In this document: positions 44,169 to 53,055 of the stretch, piece after piece | How positions within the stretch are numbered: the first letter of the stretch is position 1 | How the letters are laid out: each line of letters starts with the position of its first letter | From: Pedosphaera parvula Ellin514 | Lineage (GTDB): Bacteria; Verrucomicrobiota; Verrucomicrobiia; Limisphaerales; Pedosphaeraceae | Direction of reading: 5' to 3' | NCBI RefSeq assembly: GCF_000172555.1 | Contig: NZ_ABOX02000031.1 | Coordinates: 1-64,000 of the forward strand | DNA: 64,000 nucleotides | Program-made: the position numbers and the translations under genes | The notes under the pieces: model-generated | Database searches by the model: none | What the model was told of the DNA's origin: nothing | Seen by the model: the letters and a program-made list of their open reading frames with translations, nothing else

Positions 44169-45509
44169 ATGAAAGTCAAACTATCGGTCTTCATCTGCGC
44201 TTTTTTCACAGCACTCTCTCTTTTTGCCCAACAGCCCACTCAGTTGTGGGTATTTAATGCCGCGCTGACTGCATCACCTGCGGTTGCCCCGGATGGAACT
44301 ATTTACTGTCCCTCTAACGATTCCTTGTTTGCACTGACTCCAGCTGGCTCCAACAAGTGGACCTTCACCACTGCGGCCCACGATGACATGTACGGCACGC
44401 CAGCTGTCGGCCTGGATGGCACGGTATACTTTGGCGACTACTCAGGAGCAGTTTATGCCCTGAACCCGGACGGTTCGTCGAAATGGATTCACCCACCTCT
44501 TGGGCGGTCTCGGTCTTCTCCGGCGCTCGCTTTGGATGGCACTGTTTATTTCGTCGCCGATGCTGAGCTTTTTGCGCTCACCTCATACGGAACGGTAAAA
44601 TGGCACACACCTATCGACGCCAGCATCTACTCGGGATGGTCCCCTATTATTGGAGATGATGGGACCATTTATGTTAACTCGGCTCTTGGTGCGCTCTACG
44701 CCATAAATCCGGATGGAACGGTCAAATGGCAGTCACCAGTCTCCGAAAGCGCAGGTGACTCACCGGCCATTGGCCAGGACGGAACCATCTACGTCACTGG
44801 CGATGCTTTATACGCGATCAATCCCGATGGTACCAGCCGTTGGACAAACAACAGCCCGGGCGGTTTCGGCGCCACTTCGTTGGCCATCGGCAAGGATGGA
44901 ACTCTTTATGTTGGCAGCGATATCGATTGGGGCCTGTCCGCCATCAAAACAAACGGCGAATTGCTTTGGCGCGTGGCCGCCACCTATAGCGATATTTATA
45001 CGAGGCCAGGTACGACGCCAGCAGTCGATTCCAGCGGCATGATCTATTATGTGAGATCGGGCTGGGGTATTTATGACCCCAGCGTTCTTTACGCCATTGA
45101 TCCGCATGGGACGGTGCAATGGAGTATTACCAATGCCTCGTCCTATACCATAGCTTCCGTAGCCATTGGTCCGGACGGCGCTATCTATGCGCCAATTGGC
45201 AACAGCCTTTATGCTATTCAGGGTACCAATCCATTGGGCAACACTCCCTGGCCCATGTATCGGCAAAATTTCCGTCACACCGGCAAACTCGAAAAACCCG
45301 CGCTGCAACAATTCAAACGCCGCATCGATTCGAATTTTGAATTCCAACTCCTCGGCGAAGTCGGCCAATCCTATGCGATTCAATACTCATCTGATCTCGC
45401 CAACTGGTCTTCCCTCACCAACCTCGTTCTAACCAATCTCCCCACGACCATCGTCGACTTGACTGCCACCAACGCACCTTCCCGCTACTACCGCGCCCAG
45501 TTGCAGTAG
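44169..45509 (+). CDS. Secreted PQQ-like beta-propeller protein
   Basis: 446 residues. Signal peptide MKVKLSVFICAFFTALSLFAQ, then about eight propeller repeats of the form SPA.x.x.DGT.Y......LYAL.PDG...W (for example AVGLDGTVYFGDYSGAVYAL and SPAIGQDGTIYVTGDALYAI). The last about 65 residues (FEFQLLGEVGQSYAIQYSSDLANWSSLTNLVLTN...RYYRAQLQ) form a verrucomicrobial C-terminal beta domain found on many exported proteins. The repeats are of the binding type; no quinone-dehydrogenase catalytic residues are seen. Probably cell-surface or extracellular. A leader stem-loop precedes it. Confidence 0.88.
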   Translation: MKVKLSVFICAFFTALSLFAQQPTQLWVFNAALTASPAVAPDGTIYCPSNDSLFALTPAGSNKWTFTTAAHDDMYGTPAVGLDGTVYFGDYSGAVYALNPDGSSKWIHPPLGRSRSSPALALDGTVYFVADAELFALTSYGTVKWHTPIDASIYSGWSPIIGDDGTIYVNSALGALYAINPDGTVKWQSPVSESAGDSPAIGQDGTIYVTGDALYAINPDGTSRWTNNSPGGFGATSLAIGKDGTLYVGSDIDWGLSAIKTNGELLWRVAATYSDIYTRPGTTPAVDSSGMIYYVRSGWGIYDPSVLYAIDPHGTVQWSITNASSYTIASVAIGPDGAIYAPIGNSLYAIQGTNPLGNTPWPMYRQNFRHTGKLEKPALQQFKRRIDSNFEFQLLGEVGQSYAIQYSSDLANWSSLTNLVLTNLPTTIVDLTATNAPSRYYRAQLQ

Positions 45510-45637
45510 TTACCCCCATCGTAGGACTCACGTCGTCATCAACCCTCACGTGCAGATTGAAGGGCAGGGGAACACCTGCCATGGGAAGGCGAGCTACGGC
45601 ATCACTACATAATTAAAAGCCGATTGTTTCACCGAAC

Positions 45638-46984
45638 TCAGATTCTCTCAAAATACCGCACGCGCTCCCAATCGGTCACCGCGTTATCAAATGCCTCCAC
45701 CTCGCACCGTGCTGTGTGCACATAGAATTCCACCACCGATTCTCCGAAGACCTGACGTGCAAGAGAACTCTTCTCCAACAAGTCTGCTGCTTCCCGCAAC
45801 GACTTCGGTAACGACGGCAGTTTCGGATCCACATACGCGTTCCCCTCGTACAACTCGCCGCAATCGAGGTTCTCCTTCACACCGGCCATTCCCGCAGCAA
45901 CCATCGCCGCGAATGCGAGATAGGCGTTGGCATCTGCACCGGGCATGCGATTCTCCAGGCGAAAACTGTTTCCTTCACCCACCACTCGGAAGCCCACCGT
46001 CCGATTATCATAAGCCCACGCCATTTTCGTTGGTGCCCAACTCGCCGATTGATACCGCTTGTACGAGTTGATGGTGGGCGCATAAAAGTAACTCAGTTCC
46101 GGCGAGTATTTCATCAACCCGCCGAGGAACTGGCGAAAGAACTTCGAGCCTTCCTTTCTTTTCGCATCCCAAAACAGCGACTTTCCCTTCTGCCAAATGC
46201 TCTGGTGAATATGACAACTGCTGCCTACTTCACCTGCATCCACCTTCGCCATGAAGGTGATGCACTTGCCATTCTGCTCGACGATTTCCTTGGCTCCCTG
46301 TTTGAAAACCATGTGCCGGTCGCCCATGACCAACGGCGCATCATAAACAAAATTGACCTCATGCTGCCCTTTGCCCCATTCGCCCTTCGACGACTCCACC
46401 GGAATCTCTGCTTCCTCCATCTGATTGCGCATAGCGCGAAAGATCGCTTCATCGCGCGCCGGCTGCAGCGTGTGATAATCAATGCGATAATCACTCGATG
46501 GTGTCAGCCCTTTGTAATTGCTATCAAAAGCGGTGTGATAATTGGTGTTGTACAGGAAAAATTCCAACTCGCTCGCAATCTTGCAAACCATCCCTTTGCC
46601 TTGCAGCGCCTCCAATTGACGCTTCAACACCGAACGCGGCGCTTCTTCCACCCGACCTCCGCTGTGATGATACAAGTCACAAATTACCATCGCTGCTCCG
46701 GGCTGCCACGGCAGCAGGCGCAGGGTCCCCAAGTCCGGCCGCATGTCAAAATCGCCAAATCCTTTTTCCCAGTTCGCCAGCTTGAATCCGCTCAGCGGCT
46801 CCATTTCCATGTTCAGCGTCAGGAGGTAATTGCAACTGTGCGTCCCGCCTTTGGCCACGTAATCCAAAAAATAATGCGCCGTCACCCGCTTGCCGATCAA
46901 CCTCCCGAAAACATCTGGAAACACTACCAAAACCGTATCAATTTCCTTCCTGGCAATCTTGGACTTCAGCGTTTGAATGTTCAT
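45638..46984 (-). CDS. Glutamine-synthetase family, gamma-glutamyl amide ligase (PuuA/GlnA3-like)
   Basis: 448 residues. Typical GS domains: beta-Grasp (VFPDVFGRLIGKRVTAHYFLDY, about 22-43) and catalytic part with KIASELEFFLY, EWGKGQHEVNF (Glu metal ligands), SSCHIHQSIW, then the active NSYKRYQSASWAPTK and the closing FRLENRMPGADANAYLAFAA. Residue pattern is of the catabolic gamma-glutamyl polyamine/ethanolamide synthetases rather than nitrogen-assimilating GlnA. The following aldehyde dehydrogenase and alcohol dehydrogenase genes fit a route in which an amine is glutamylated and then oxidised. Substrate not determined. Confidence 0.83.
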   Translation of the reverse strand: MNIQTLKSKIARKEIDTVLVVFPDVFGRLIGKRVTAHYFLDYVAKGGTHSCNYLLTLNMEMEPLSGFKLANWEKGFGDFDMRPDLGTLRLLPWQPGAAMVICDLYHHSGGRVEEAPRSVLKRQLEALQGKGMVCKIASELEFFLYNTNYHTAFDSNYKGLTPSSDYRIDYHTLQPARDEAIFRAMRNQMEEAEIPVESSKGEWGKGQHEVNFVYDAPLVMGDRHMVFKQGAKEIVEQNGKCITFMAKVDAGEVGSSCHIHQSIWQKGKSLFWDAKRKEGSKFFRQFLGGLMKYSPELSYFYAPTINSYKRYQSASWAPTKMAWAYDNRTVGFRVVGEGNSFRLENRMPGADANAYLAFAAMVAAGMAGVKENLDCGELYEGNAYVDPKLPSLPKSLREAADLLEKSSLARQVFGESVVEFYVHTARCEVEAFDNAVTDWERVRYFERI

Positions 46985-47111
46985 AAGGATTGTGCAACTG
47001 ACACCCGTGACTCATACCGCTTCCACCAGCATGTGGAAACCGGATCACAAAATCTCTATTTTGAACTGATTTGACTTCTGGGAACCAGACCGCCCGGTGC
47101 TGCAGCCGGCT

Positions 47112-48542
47112 TTATTCTGCAATGTAAATATTTTTCAACTCCGTGCAACCCTCCATCGCCGCCATCCCAAGATCGCGTCCCAATCCACTCTGCTTAAATC
47201 CACCAAACGGTGCTTCCAAATGCAGGCTGTTATGGCAGTTCACGCTCAACACACCGCTCTCCACCCGACGCGAAACACGCAAGGCCTTCTTTAAATCATT
47301 CGTCCAGATTGAGCCACTCAACCCATAAGGCGAATCATTGACCTCCGCCAACATCTCCTCTTCCTTATCGAATGGCCGGATGCAAACCACCGGCCCGAAA
47401 ACTTCCTCCCGCCAAATTTTATCGGATGTCTCGCAACCCAACACCACCGCCGGATTGAGATAATAACCTTTGCGAGCAGGACGATCGCCGCCGCAAAGAA
47501 TTTTATGACGCGGCGATTTCACCGTTTGCAAATATCCTTCCACGCTCTCCCGCTGCTGCTTGGAAACCATCGGTCCAATTTGGGTTTCTACTTTTGCCGG
47601 TTCATCCACCACCAGCTTGCGTGTCTCTTGCACGAACAATTCCACAAATTTCTCATACACCGACCGCTCCACGAACACGCGACTCCGCGCGCAACAATCC
47701 TGCCCGGTATTGGCAAACACGCTCATCGGCGAACTGGTCGCAGCTTTTTCAAGATCTGCATCCGCAAATACAATGTTCGGCGACTTCCCACCGAGTTCGA
47801 GAGAAATTCTCTTAATATCCCGTCCCGCCAGTTGCATGATATGCGAACCCACTTCAGTCGAGCCGGTAAACGAAATTTTGCGAATCAACGGATGCTGCAC
47901 CAGTGCATCACCGATTTCCTGTCCCGATCCTGACAATACCTGCAACGCTCCCGTGGGCAACCCGGCTTCCAACGCCAGTTCACCCATTCGCAAAGCGGTG
48001 AGGGGAGACTGCCGCGCGGGTTTGAGAACAACGCAATTGCCCGCCGCCAAAGCGGGTGCCACCTTCCACGTGGCAATGGGGAAGGGGAAGTTCCATGGCA
48101 CAATCGCCGCCACCACTCCCATCGGCTGCCTCAGGGTGAAGTCAAATCCACCACGCGCGACTGGAATGGTCTGACCGCCAAATCGCGAAATCGCTCCCGC
48201 ATAATACTCGAACGTCCTTGCACCCATCGCAATTTCATCCCGCGCATCGGCAATTGGTTTGCCAATCGAAAGGCTCTCAAGTTGTGACAATTCCTCCGCA
48301 TGCTCGCGCAGTACCCTGGCAATTTGAAACATGACCTCAGCCCGCTTGCCCGGTGTGTAATCGCGCCAGCTTTGCTCAAAGGTTCGTTGCGCCCCCTGCA
48401 CTGCGGTATCCACATCCTGCACACTTCCGGAAGCTACTTCGCAAAATGCTTCTTCAGTCGCTGGGTTGATAACCGCTGTCATCCTGCCGCCCGTGGGTTC
48501 GACCGCTTTGCCGTCGATGATAAGTTTCGTGGGGAATTGCAT
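47112..48542 (-). CDS. NAD(P)-dependent aldehyde dehydrogenase
   Basis: 476 residues from MQFPTKLIIDGKAVEPTGG. Rossmann-type motif VVAAIVPWNFPF, cofactor helix FTGSTEVGSHIM, catalytic Glu in LELGGKSPNIVF and nucleophile Cys in FANTGQDCCARSRVFV (a CC pair). Ends with GFKQSGLGRDLGMAAMEGCTE. It belongs to the betaine/gamma-glutamylaminobutyraldehyde group. The frame extends upstream to 48617 but overlaps the alcohol dehydrogenase; the ATG at 48542 follows the stop of that gene by 5 bases. It would oxidise the aldehyde made in the glutamyl-amine route. Confidence 0.9.
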   Translation of the reverse strand: MQFPTKLIIDGKAVEPTGGRMTAVINPATEEAFCEVASGSVQDVDTAVQGAQRTFEQSWRDYTPGKRAEVMFQIARVLREHAEELSQLESLSIGKPIADARDEIAMGARTFEYYAGAISRFGGQTIPVARGGFDFTLRQPMGVVAAIVPWNFPFPIATWKVAPALAAGNCVVLKPARQSPLTALRMGELALEAGLPTGALQVLSGSGQEIGDALVQHPLIRKISFTGSTEVGSHIMQLAGRDIKRISLELGGKSPNIVFADADLEKAATSSPMSVFANTGQDCCARSRVFVERSVYEKFVELFVQETRKLVVDEPAKVETQIGPMVSKQQRESVEGYLQTVKSPRHKILCGGDRPARKGYYLNPAVVLGCETSDKIWREEVFGPVVCIRPFDKEEEMLAEVNDSPYGLSGSIWTNDLKKALRVSRRVESGVLSVNCHNSLHLEAPFGGFKQSGLGRDLGMAAMEGCTELKNIYIAE

Positions 48543-48547
48543 GGGAA

Positions 48548-49660
48548 TCAAAGTGCCTGTTGATAAAGCCGTCGTAAATCGTCTCGCGTCACTGGAACCG
48601 GATTCGTCTGATGACAACCATCCGCAAAAGCTTGATCGCTCATGGCATCGAGTTGCGATTCCTTCACGCCATAGGCTCGTAATCCTGGTTCAAGTCCAAT
48701 CTCGCAGAGCAGGTTGCTGACATGTTTGATGGTCGTTGCGTCGTCGGGATTGTTCAATCCCAGCGCAATGCCGACTCGCCGATAAACCCCAGGAAGTTTC
48801 GAAGCGTTAAACTGCATCACGACTGATGTGCACAGCGCATTGGCAGTGCCGTGGTGCAGTCCGCAAAAAGTGGAGAGGGGATGCGCCAGTGAATGAATCG
48901 CTCCCAGGTCCTTCTGGAAAGCGACCGCACCCATCATCGCAGCCACCAGCATCCTGCCGCGCGCTTCGATGTCCTTGCCATTCTTCACAGCTTTAACGAG
49001 TGATTGGCTGATGAGATGAATGCCTTCCAGGGCAATGCCATCACACATGGGATGAAATACGGGTGATGTCACGGACTCGATGCAATGAATCAGTGCATCG
49101 GCCCCGGTCGCCGCCGTGAGTTTGGGCGGCAGACCAACGGTGAGCTCTGGATCGAGAATCACCAGGCTGGCCAGAAGGGAAGGATGAAAAATAACCTGCT
49201 TGCGCCCATCTTTGATGATAACCGAGCTGCGACCCACTTCGCTGCCTGTGCCCGCGGTGGTGGGAATCGTGATGCACGGAACCAACCCGCTCCAATCCGC
49301 GCCGAACTCAAAAGGAATCAATGGTTTCTCCGGTCGCTTGATGCACATGCGAATCACCTTGCCCACATCAAGTGCGCTGCCTCCGCCAAACGCAATCACT
49401 GAATCGCACTGGTTCTCCTGGTAAGCCTTCGTGGCAGCTTCCACGTCTTCAATGGTGGGATTCGGATGAACTCCAGAAAACACAGGCCATCTGCCATTCG
49501 AAATTTTGTCAAGCTTTTTGAAAGCATTGGTGGGCAGGAGGCCGGGATCGGTTACGATCAATGGTTTTTTCATGCCCAAGGTCGTGAGATGCTCTGGTAG
49601 TTCCTGGATGACGCCTGCGCCGAACCTTATTTTCGTGGGAAAGGAAAAGGATGAAACCAT
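48548..49660 (-). CDS. Iron-containing alcohol dehydrogenase
   Basis: 370 residues. NAD-binding motif FGGGSALDVGKVI (about 91-103), TIPTTAGTGSEV (about 131-142), and metal ligands in TGADALIHCIE (Asp and His), AIHSLAHPLS and HHGTANALC, the set for group III iron alcohol dehydrogenases. It interconverts an alcohol and aldehyde. The aldehyde dehydrogenase gene follows at once and the GS-like gene after it, so all three form an operon for amine or amino-alcohol use. Whether the substrate is propanol, ethanol or an amino alcohol cannot be told. Confidence 0.9.
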   Translation of the reverse strand: MVSSFSFPTKIRFGAGVIQELPEHLTTLGMKKPLIVTDPGLLPTNAFKKLDKISNGRWPVFSGVHPNPTIEDVEAATKAYQENQCDSVIAFGGGSALDVGKVIRMCIKRPEKPLIPFEFGADWSGLVPCITIPTTAGTGSEVGRSSVIIKDGRKQVIFHPSLLASLVILDPELTVGLPPKLTAATGADALIHCIESVTSPVFHPMCDGIALEGIHLISQSLVKAVKNGKDIEARGRMLVAAMMGAVAFQKDLGAIHSLAHPLSTFCGLHHGTANALCTSVVMQFNASKLPGVYRRVGIALGLNNPDDATTIKHVSNLLCEIGLEPGLRAYGVKESQLDAMSDQAFADGCHQTNPVPVTRDDLRRLYQQAL

Positions 49661-49883
49661 GCGCGAATTATGCCTCTGACCAGAATTGGCGTCAATGGAG
49701 TGAATAAACCAGATATGCGTGCATTATTTCCACTCGGCGATAAAAAACTTTTACATCTCCTTAACAATTTTCCCTCCTTTACACATATTTGCTTTACCAG
49801 CCTGGTTCTAAATCTTCTTGCAACGCTGAGTAACCGAAACTGCAAAACGCAGCGCAGGACCAGCAAAGAGAAAGGTTCAAAAA

Positions 49884-50438
49884 ATGAAAAAAGCACATCT
49901 GATTGTTTTCGCTCTCACCCTCGGAACCTCACTGCTCACGGTCTCCGCTCAAACCCGCCCCGGTCGCGGTGTGCGCATTCCCTCCCATGGCGCCGGCAAT
50001 TCGGGTGGTAATACCAATAGTTCTCAAGGGCCCATGCAAGGTCCACCGCCATCACCCATCCTGATGGTTCTGGATGCGGACCACAATGGTATTATTAGCG
50101 CCAGCGAAATCATGGACGCTCCCGTTGCTCTGTTGAAATTGGACAAAAACGGGGATGGTCAATTGACTCCAGATGAATTACGTCCACCCCTTCCTCCTCA
50201 GAACGGACATCAAACGAATGCTCCTCAAGGCCTGCCGCCGCATGGTGGCGGACAGGGCATGCAGCCTCCGGTCCCATACCTTATGACTGTTTTGGATACA
50301 AATCATGACGGGGTGCTTTCGGCTGAGGAAATTGCCAACGCTCCTGCTGCGCTCGCTGAACTGGACACGAATGGTGACGCCCAACTCACGCATGACGAGT
50401 TCTGCCCGCCTCATCAGGCGCCGCCTGCCCAGCAATAA
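49884..50438 (+). CDS. Secreted EF-hand calcium-binding protein
   Basis: 184 residues. Signal peptide MKKAHLIVFALTLGTSLLTVSAQ, then four EF-hand loops in two pairs: DADHNGIISASE and DKNGDGQLTPDE, DTNHDGVLSAEE and DTNGDAQLTHDE. Calcium ligands are nearly perfect; the fourth loop has Ala in place of the usual Gly. Spacers are Pro/Gly/Gln-rich. It probably acts outside the cytoplasm as a calcium-dependent structural or adhesion protein. AGAAAGG lies before the ATG. A GC-rich hairpin follows the stop. Confidence 0.87.
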   Translation: MKKAHLIVFALTLGTSLLTVSAQTRPGRGVRIPSHGAGNSGGNTNSSQGPMQGPPPSPILMVLDADHNGIISASEIMDAPVALLKLDKNGDGQLTPDELRPPLPPQNGHQTNAPQGLPPHGGGQGMQPPVPYLMTVLDTNHDGVLSAEEIANAPAALAELDTNGDAQLTHDEFCPPHQAPPAQQ

Positions 50439-50463
50439 TAGTCTTTTATCCCCACCCAAATGC

Positions 50464-50486
50464 GCCGCCGGCATCAGGCCGGCGGC
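50464..50486 (+). terminator. Hairpin terminator of the EF-hand gene
   Basis: GCCGCCGGC (50464-50472), loop ATCAG, GCCGGCGGC (50478-50486), 9 bp perfect; followed by TGCTGTCTTTCTGTTCTTT, a moderately T-rich tail. Confidence 0.6.
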
Positions 50487-50565
50487 TGCTGTCTTTCTGT
50501 TCTTTGGCAAATTTCGGGTTCTGGCAGTCTTGACTCTTTTCAACGAAATGAGAGCATAGAGGAGG

Positions 50566-50772
50566 ATGAAATTCTTATTGGCAATTATCGGATTCGGCAT
50601 CCTGTTCGTGCTTTGCTGGCCGCTGGCAGTGCTTCTCCTGGTGCTTCTGCCAATTGTCTGGCTGATTGCCTTGCCTTTCCGGATCTTCTTCATTCTCGTT
50701 GAAGCCATACTCACACTCCTGCGTGCAATTTTATTTCTCCCTGCACGCATGCTTGGCTGGAAACGGGTATAG
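50566..50772 (+). CDS. Small membrane protein of unknown function
   Basis: 68 residues and almost entirely hydrophobic: two helices (MKFLLAIIGFGILFVLCWPLAV and LLVLLPIVWLIALPFRIFFILVEAILTLLRAI) and a basic end ARMLGWKRV. A GAGGAGG sits just before the ATG. Several Leu/Ile-rich short proteins of this kind occur in bacteria as stress-related membrane peptides, but no family is assigned. It precedes another small membrane protein on the same strand. Confidence 0.6.
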   Translation: MKFLLAIIGFGILFVLCWPLAVLLLVLLPIVWLIALPFRIFFILVEAILTLLRAILFLPARMLGWKRV

Positions 50773-50857
50773 GCTTCGTCTGCAATGGGATAATCCGCTA
50801 CTTGCATCTCGTCTGGCCATGGCCGAGGATGGAATGGCGAAGGAGCCGATACCGACT

Positions 50858-51205
50858 ATGCAACTTACAAAATCAACTATAGAAAACTGGCTTGTATCCT
50901 GGGATCAGATTTTTCCAAAAATATCCCTGGTCTGTGGATCGAGCGCTCTGGTTTTTGTGGCTGGAAATCTCCTCACTCAAGGCATGGCAGCCTCCCGGGT
51001 TTTCATCTGGCTTTTTGGCGCCGCTTGTTCTGCCGTCTTCATTTTTGCAGCCGCCTATGCCGTCCTTGCCGGCCTTTCCATTTATTTCGAGCGCCGCTGG
51101 CAGACCAGGCTTGGCGCAATCTGTGGCCTTTCGGCGGGACTGATTTTTGGAGTATTTTTAGCTTTTCTCGCCTTTGCTGGGCTGGTCGCCGTTTCCATTT
51201 CCTGA
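50858..51205 (+). CDS. Small integral membrane protein of unknown function
   Basis: 115 residues from the ATG at 50858, which has AAGGAG 12 bases upstream. About three or four hydrophobic segments (ISLVCGSSALVFVAGNLL, VFIWLFGAACSAVFIFAAAYAVLAGLSIY, LGAICGLSAGLIFGVFLAFLAFAGLVAV). The frame is open to 50666 and an alternative ATG lies at 50819. I do not recognise the family; the context of stress-type genes (ferritin-like, DUF883) nearby is only suggestive. Confidence 0.6.
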   Translation: MQLTKSTIENWLVSWDQIFPKISLVCGSSALVFVAGNLLTQGMAASRVFIWLFGAACSAVFIFAAAYAVLAGLSIYFERRWQTRLGAICGLSAGLIFGVFLAFLAFAGLVAVSIS

Positions 51206-51230
51206 AAAAATAGCGGTGGGCCGGTTACGA

Positions 51231-51268
51231 CAAAAAAGAAACGCGGCTCCAGTTTTCACTGAGGCCGC
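51231..51268 (-). terminator. Terminator of the ferritin-like gene
   Basis: Minus-strand stem GCGGCCTCAGT with ACTGGAGCCGC (51243-51268, loop GAAA, a two-base internal mismatch) followed by GTTTC and six T (51237-51232). It starts 28 bases after the stop. Confidence 0.75.
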
Positions 51269-51296
51269 TTCGTTGTGACCGCCTGATCGTAAATGC

Positions 51297-51815
51297 CTAG
51301 CGATGTTTTCCCGTTGGTGCGAACTCCGCAAACCTTCCGTTGTCTATGCTTTTCGGCAGTGGCACATCGATTCCCAAGGCATCGCTCAAATCCATTTCAT
51401 GGTCCTGCTCCTGAACAATGATCTCGCGTAAAATCTCACTCAACGCGAATTCTCCCATGGCTTCTGCCTGGCGTATGCGTTGACGGTATTGTGCCACCGT
51501 CTCGCGCTCATTTTCCAAATCCGCTTTCAGCATTTCCTGCGGATCATCAGACACTTTCACCGGCTTGGGCGTGACTCCCGGCATGCCGCCAAAATAATCA
51601 ATCTGCTTCGAAATTTTCAGGGCATGCGCTAGTTCTTCTCCCGCATGTTTTTCCAATTCGCGGGCGATATCCATGTATTCCGCTCCCTTGAGGACCTGAC
51701 TGTAGACGGTGTAGGCAATGATTGCCTGGTATTCACGCGCCAAATCCTCATTTAGCAGGTGCACCATTTGTTCACGTGAAATGTTCGATTCCTGTTTAGT
51801 TTCTTCCTTGGCCAT
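51297..51815 (-). CDS. Ferritin-like/bacterioferritin-type protein
   Basis: 172 residues. Four-helix di-iron pattern: LLNEDLAREYQAIIAYTVYSQ (Glu18-like and Glu ligands, about 20-40), ELEKHAGEELAHALKISKQ (E-x-x-H), DLENERETVAQYRQRIRQA, and EILREIIVQEQDHEMDLSDAL (E-x-x-x-Q-E-Q-D-H). The four Glu and two His needed for a di-iron site are present. It stores iron or detoxifies peroxide, like the bacterioferritin/DUF892-like group. It ends in its own terminator; the next minus gene, a channel-like protein, may be upstream in the same transcript. Confidence 0.88.
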   Translation of the reverse strand: MAKEETKQESNISREQMVHLLNEDLAREYQAIIAYTVYSQVLKGAEYMDIARELEKHAGEELAHALKISKQIDYFGGMPGVTPKPVKVSDDPQEMLKADLENERETVAQYRQRIRQAEAMGEFALSEILREIIVQEQDHEMDLSDALGIDVPLPKSIDNGRFAEFAPTGKHR

Positions 51816-51915
51816 AACTTCTGGTTTTGATTGGAATCCTGCTTCCGGTCGCAGGATTCCGTTTTCCTATGGATGGTCAGGCCTACTTCTACTCCGGATT
51901 CGGCACATGCTTACC

Positions 51916-52722
51916 TTAAGGCTGGGTGGGGAATCGCGGCCGTTCAGGAAGATCCTGCGCTTCTTCGGCTGCAGCCACAGCCACAGGTTGGCCAAACTCC
52001 TGGGTTTTTGCCTGTGCCGCCCGTGGTGCGTTGGATGCTGCTGCTCTAAGTTTAGGTGCTTCCTGATGCATTTTCCCCAGTGCCTGTTCCCACTCCCTGC
52101 GCATCGGTGCGATTCCGCCACAGCCGATGGAAATAATGGCTGAACCCACGACAACGGCCAGCGCAGCATAAAACAATCCATTTACTATGGCGGGTGCTAT
52201 CCTCACTTGATTCAGTGCCATGAAGATACCCACGGTGACGATGGCTACCGAAGCCATGGTCGCCAAAGCCCGGCCATAGCTTAAACTGCCCAATGTGGCC
52301 TGTAATATCTCCTTCACGCCAGTAGCCACTGCTGCAGCGACAATCAAAATCGCCATCGCCGCAAAGAGCCTGGGCAAAAATGCGATGATCCCTGTGATGA
52401 TGAGGCTGATTGGATTCGGCCCGAATACGCCAAACGCCAACTGCAGCACAAACAGAAATATGGTATAGAAGAGAATCGTGCTCACAACTTGGCTCGCAGT
52501 CCAATTTGCCCGCTCCATCGATCGTTTAATTCCGCCTCTTTCCACCCATCGGTCAAAACCCAGCCGACTCAATACTTTGTTTAAGACCTTGGCCGCAATC
52601 TTGGCTATAAAGTAACCCACAATCAAGATAACGGCGAACAGAAAGAGATTCGGTATGAAAGTCATGAAGCTCGTCCATGCCGATTCCAACCCGGTCCTCA
52701 AATTAACTCCTGCGTTGTTCAT
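51916..52722 (-). CDS. Multi-helix membrane protein with conserved TM-helix repeats (MscS/CmpX-like)
   Basis: 268 residues. Five hydrophobic segments (about 20-45, 78-103, 110-137, 152-170, 178-200), with the repeat pattern FIPNLFLFAVILIVGYFIAKIAAKVLNKVL and GFDRWVERGG typical of the 'conserved TM helix' family near MscS channels. A hydrophilic Ala/Gln-rich tail (about 205-268) follows. The MscS-type beta domain is missing, so it is called channel-like only. It may help in osmotic or calcium stress, as proposed for CmpX. Confidence 0.78.
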   Translation of the reverse strand: MNNAGVNLRTGLESAWTSFMTFIPNLFLFAVILIVGYFIAKIAAKVLNKVLSRLGFDRWVERGGIKRSMERANWTASQVVSTILFYTIFLFVLQLAFGVFGPNPISLIITGIIAFLPRLFAAMAILIVAAAVATGVKEILQATLGSLSYGRALATMASVAIVTVGIFMALNQVRIAPAIVNGLFYAALAVVVGSAIISIGCGGIAPMRREWEQALGKMHQEAPKLRAAASNAPRAAQAKTQEFGQPVAVAAAEEAQDLPERPRFPTQP

Positions 52723-53055
52723 AATCTTTCCTTTCAGGCTGACAAAAGATGTTTCTTCCCACTTCCACTGACTCGCTTTTGAGTTTTAACAAATTGACCG
52801 GGTTGCCTTCCATGTGCCTTTACTTCTTTTGCAACCTAGCCCTAATAGGTGCCATCGCCATAGGGTGTACGCCCCAAACATTTCAAAAATAAAGTGACTT
52901 TAGCGTTTGCTGGCGGCTGGCTGTTTCCTCCGGTGCCAATCATTCCACAGCAAATTTGCCGGGCTTGCCTGGTCATCACCCAAAGACCGTCCCGGTCTAT
53001 TCGACGTTGACGCACCCTCCCTCCTTCTTACATTATCGCGGAATCCGATTTATTT
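52723..53055. other. Intergenic stretch upstream of acs
   Basis: No gene. Holds GACC-GTCCC-GGTC (52986-52998) and the candidate promoter at 53007-53036; the rest shows nothing. Confidence 0.5.
53007..53036 (+). promoter_or_regulatory. Candidate promoter of acs
   Basis: TTGACG (53007-53012), 18-base spacer, CATTAT (53031-53036), 20 bases before the start codon. A near-consensus sigma-70 arrangement. Confidence 0.35.
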
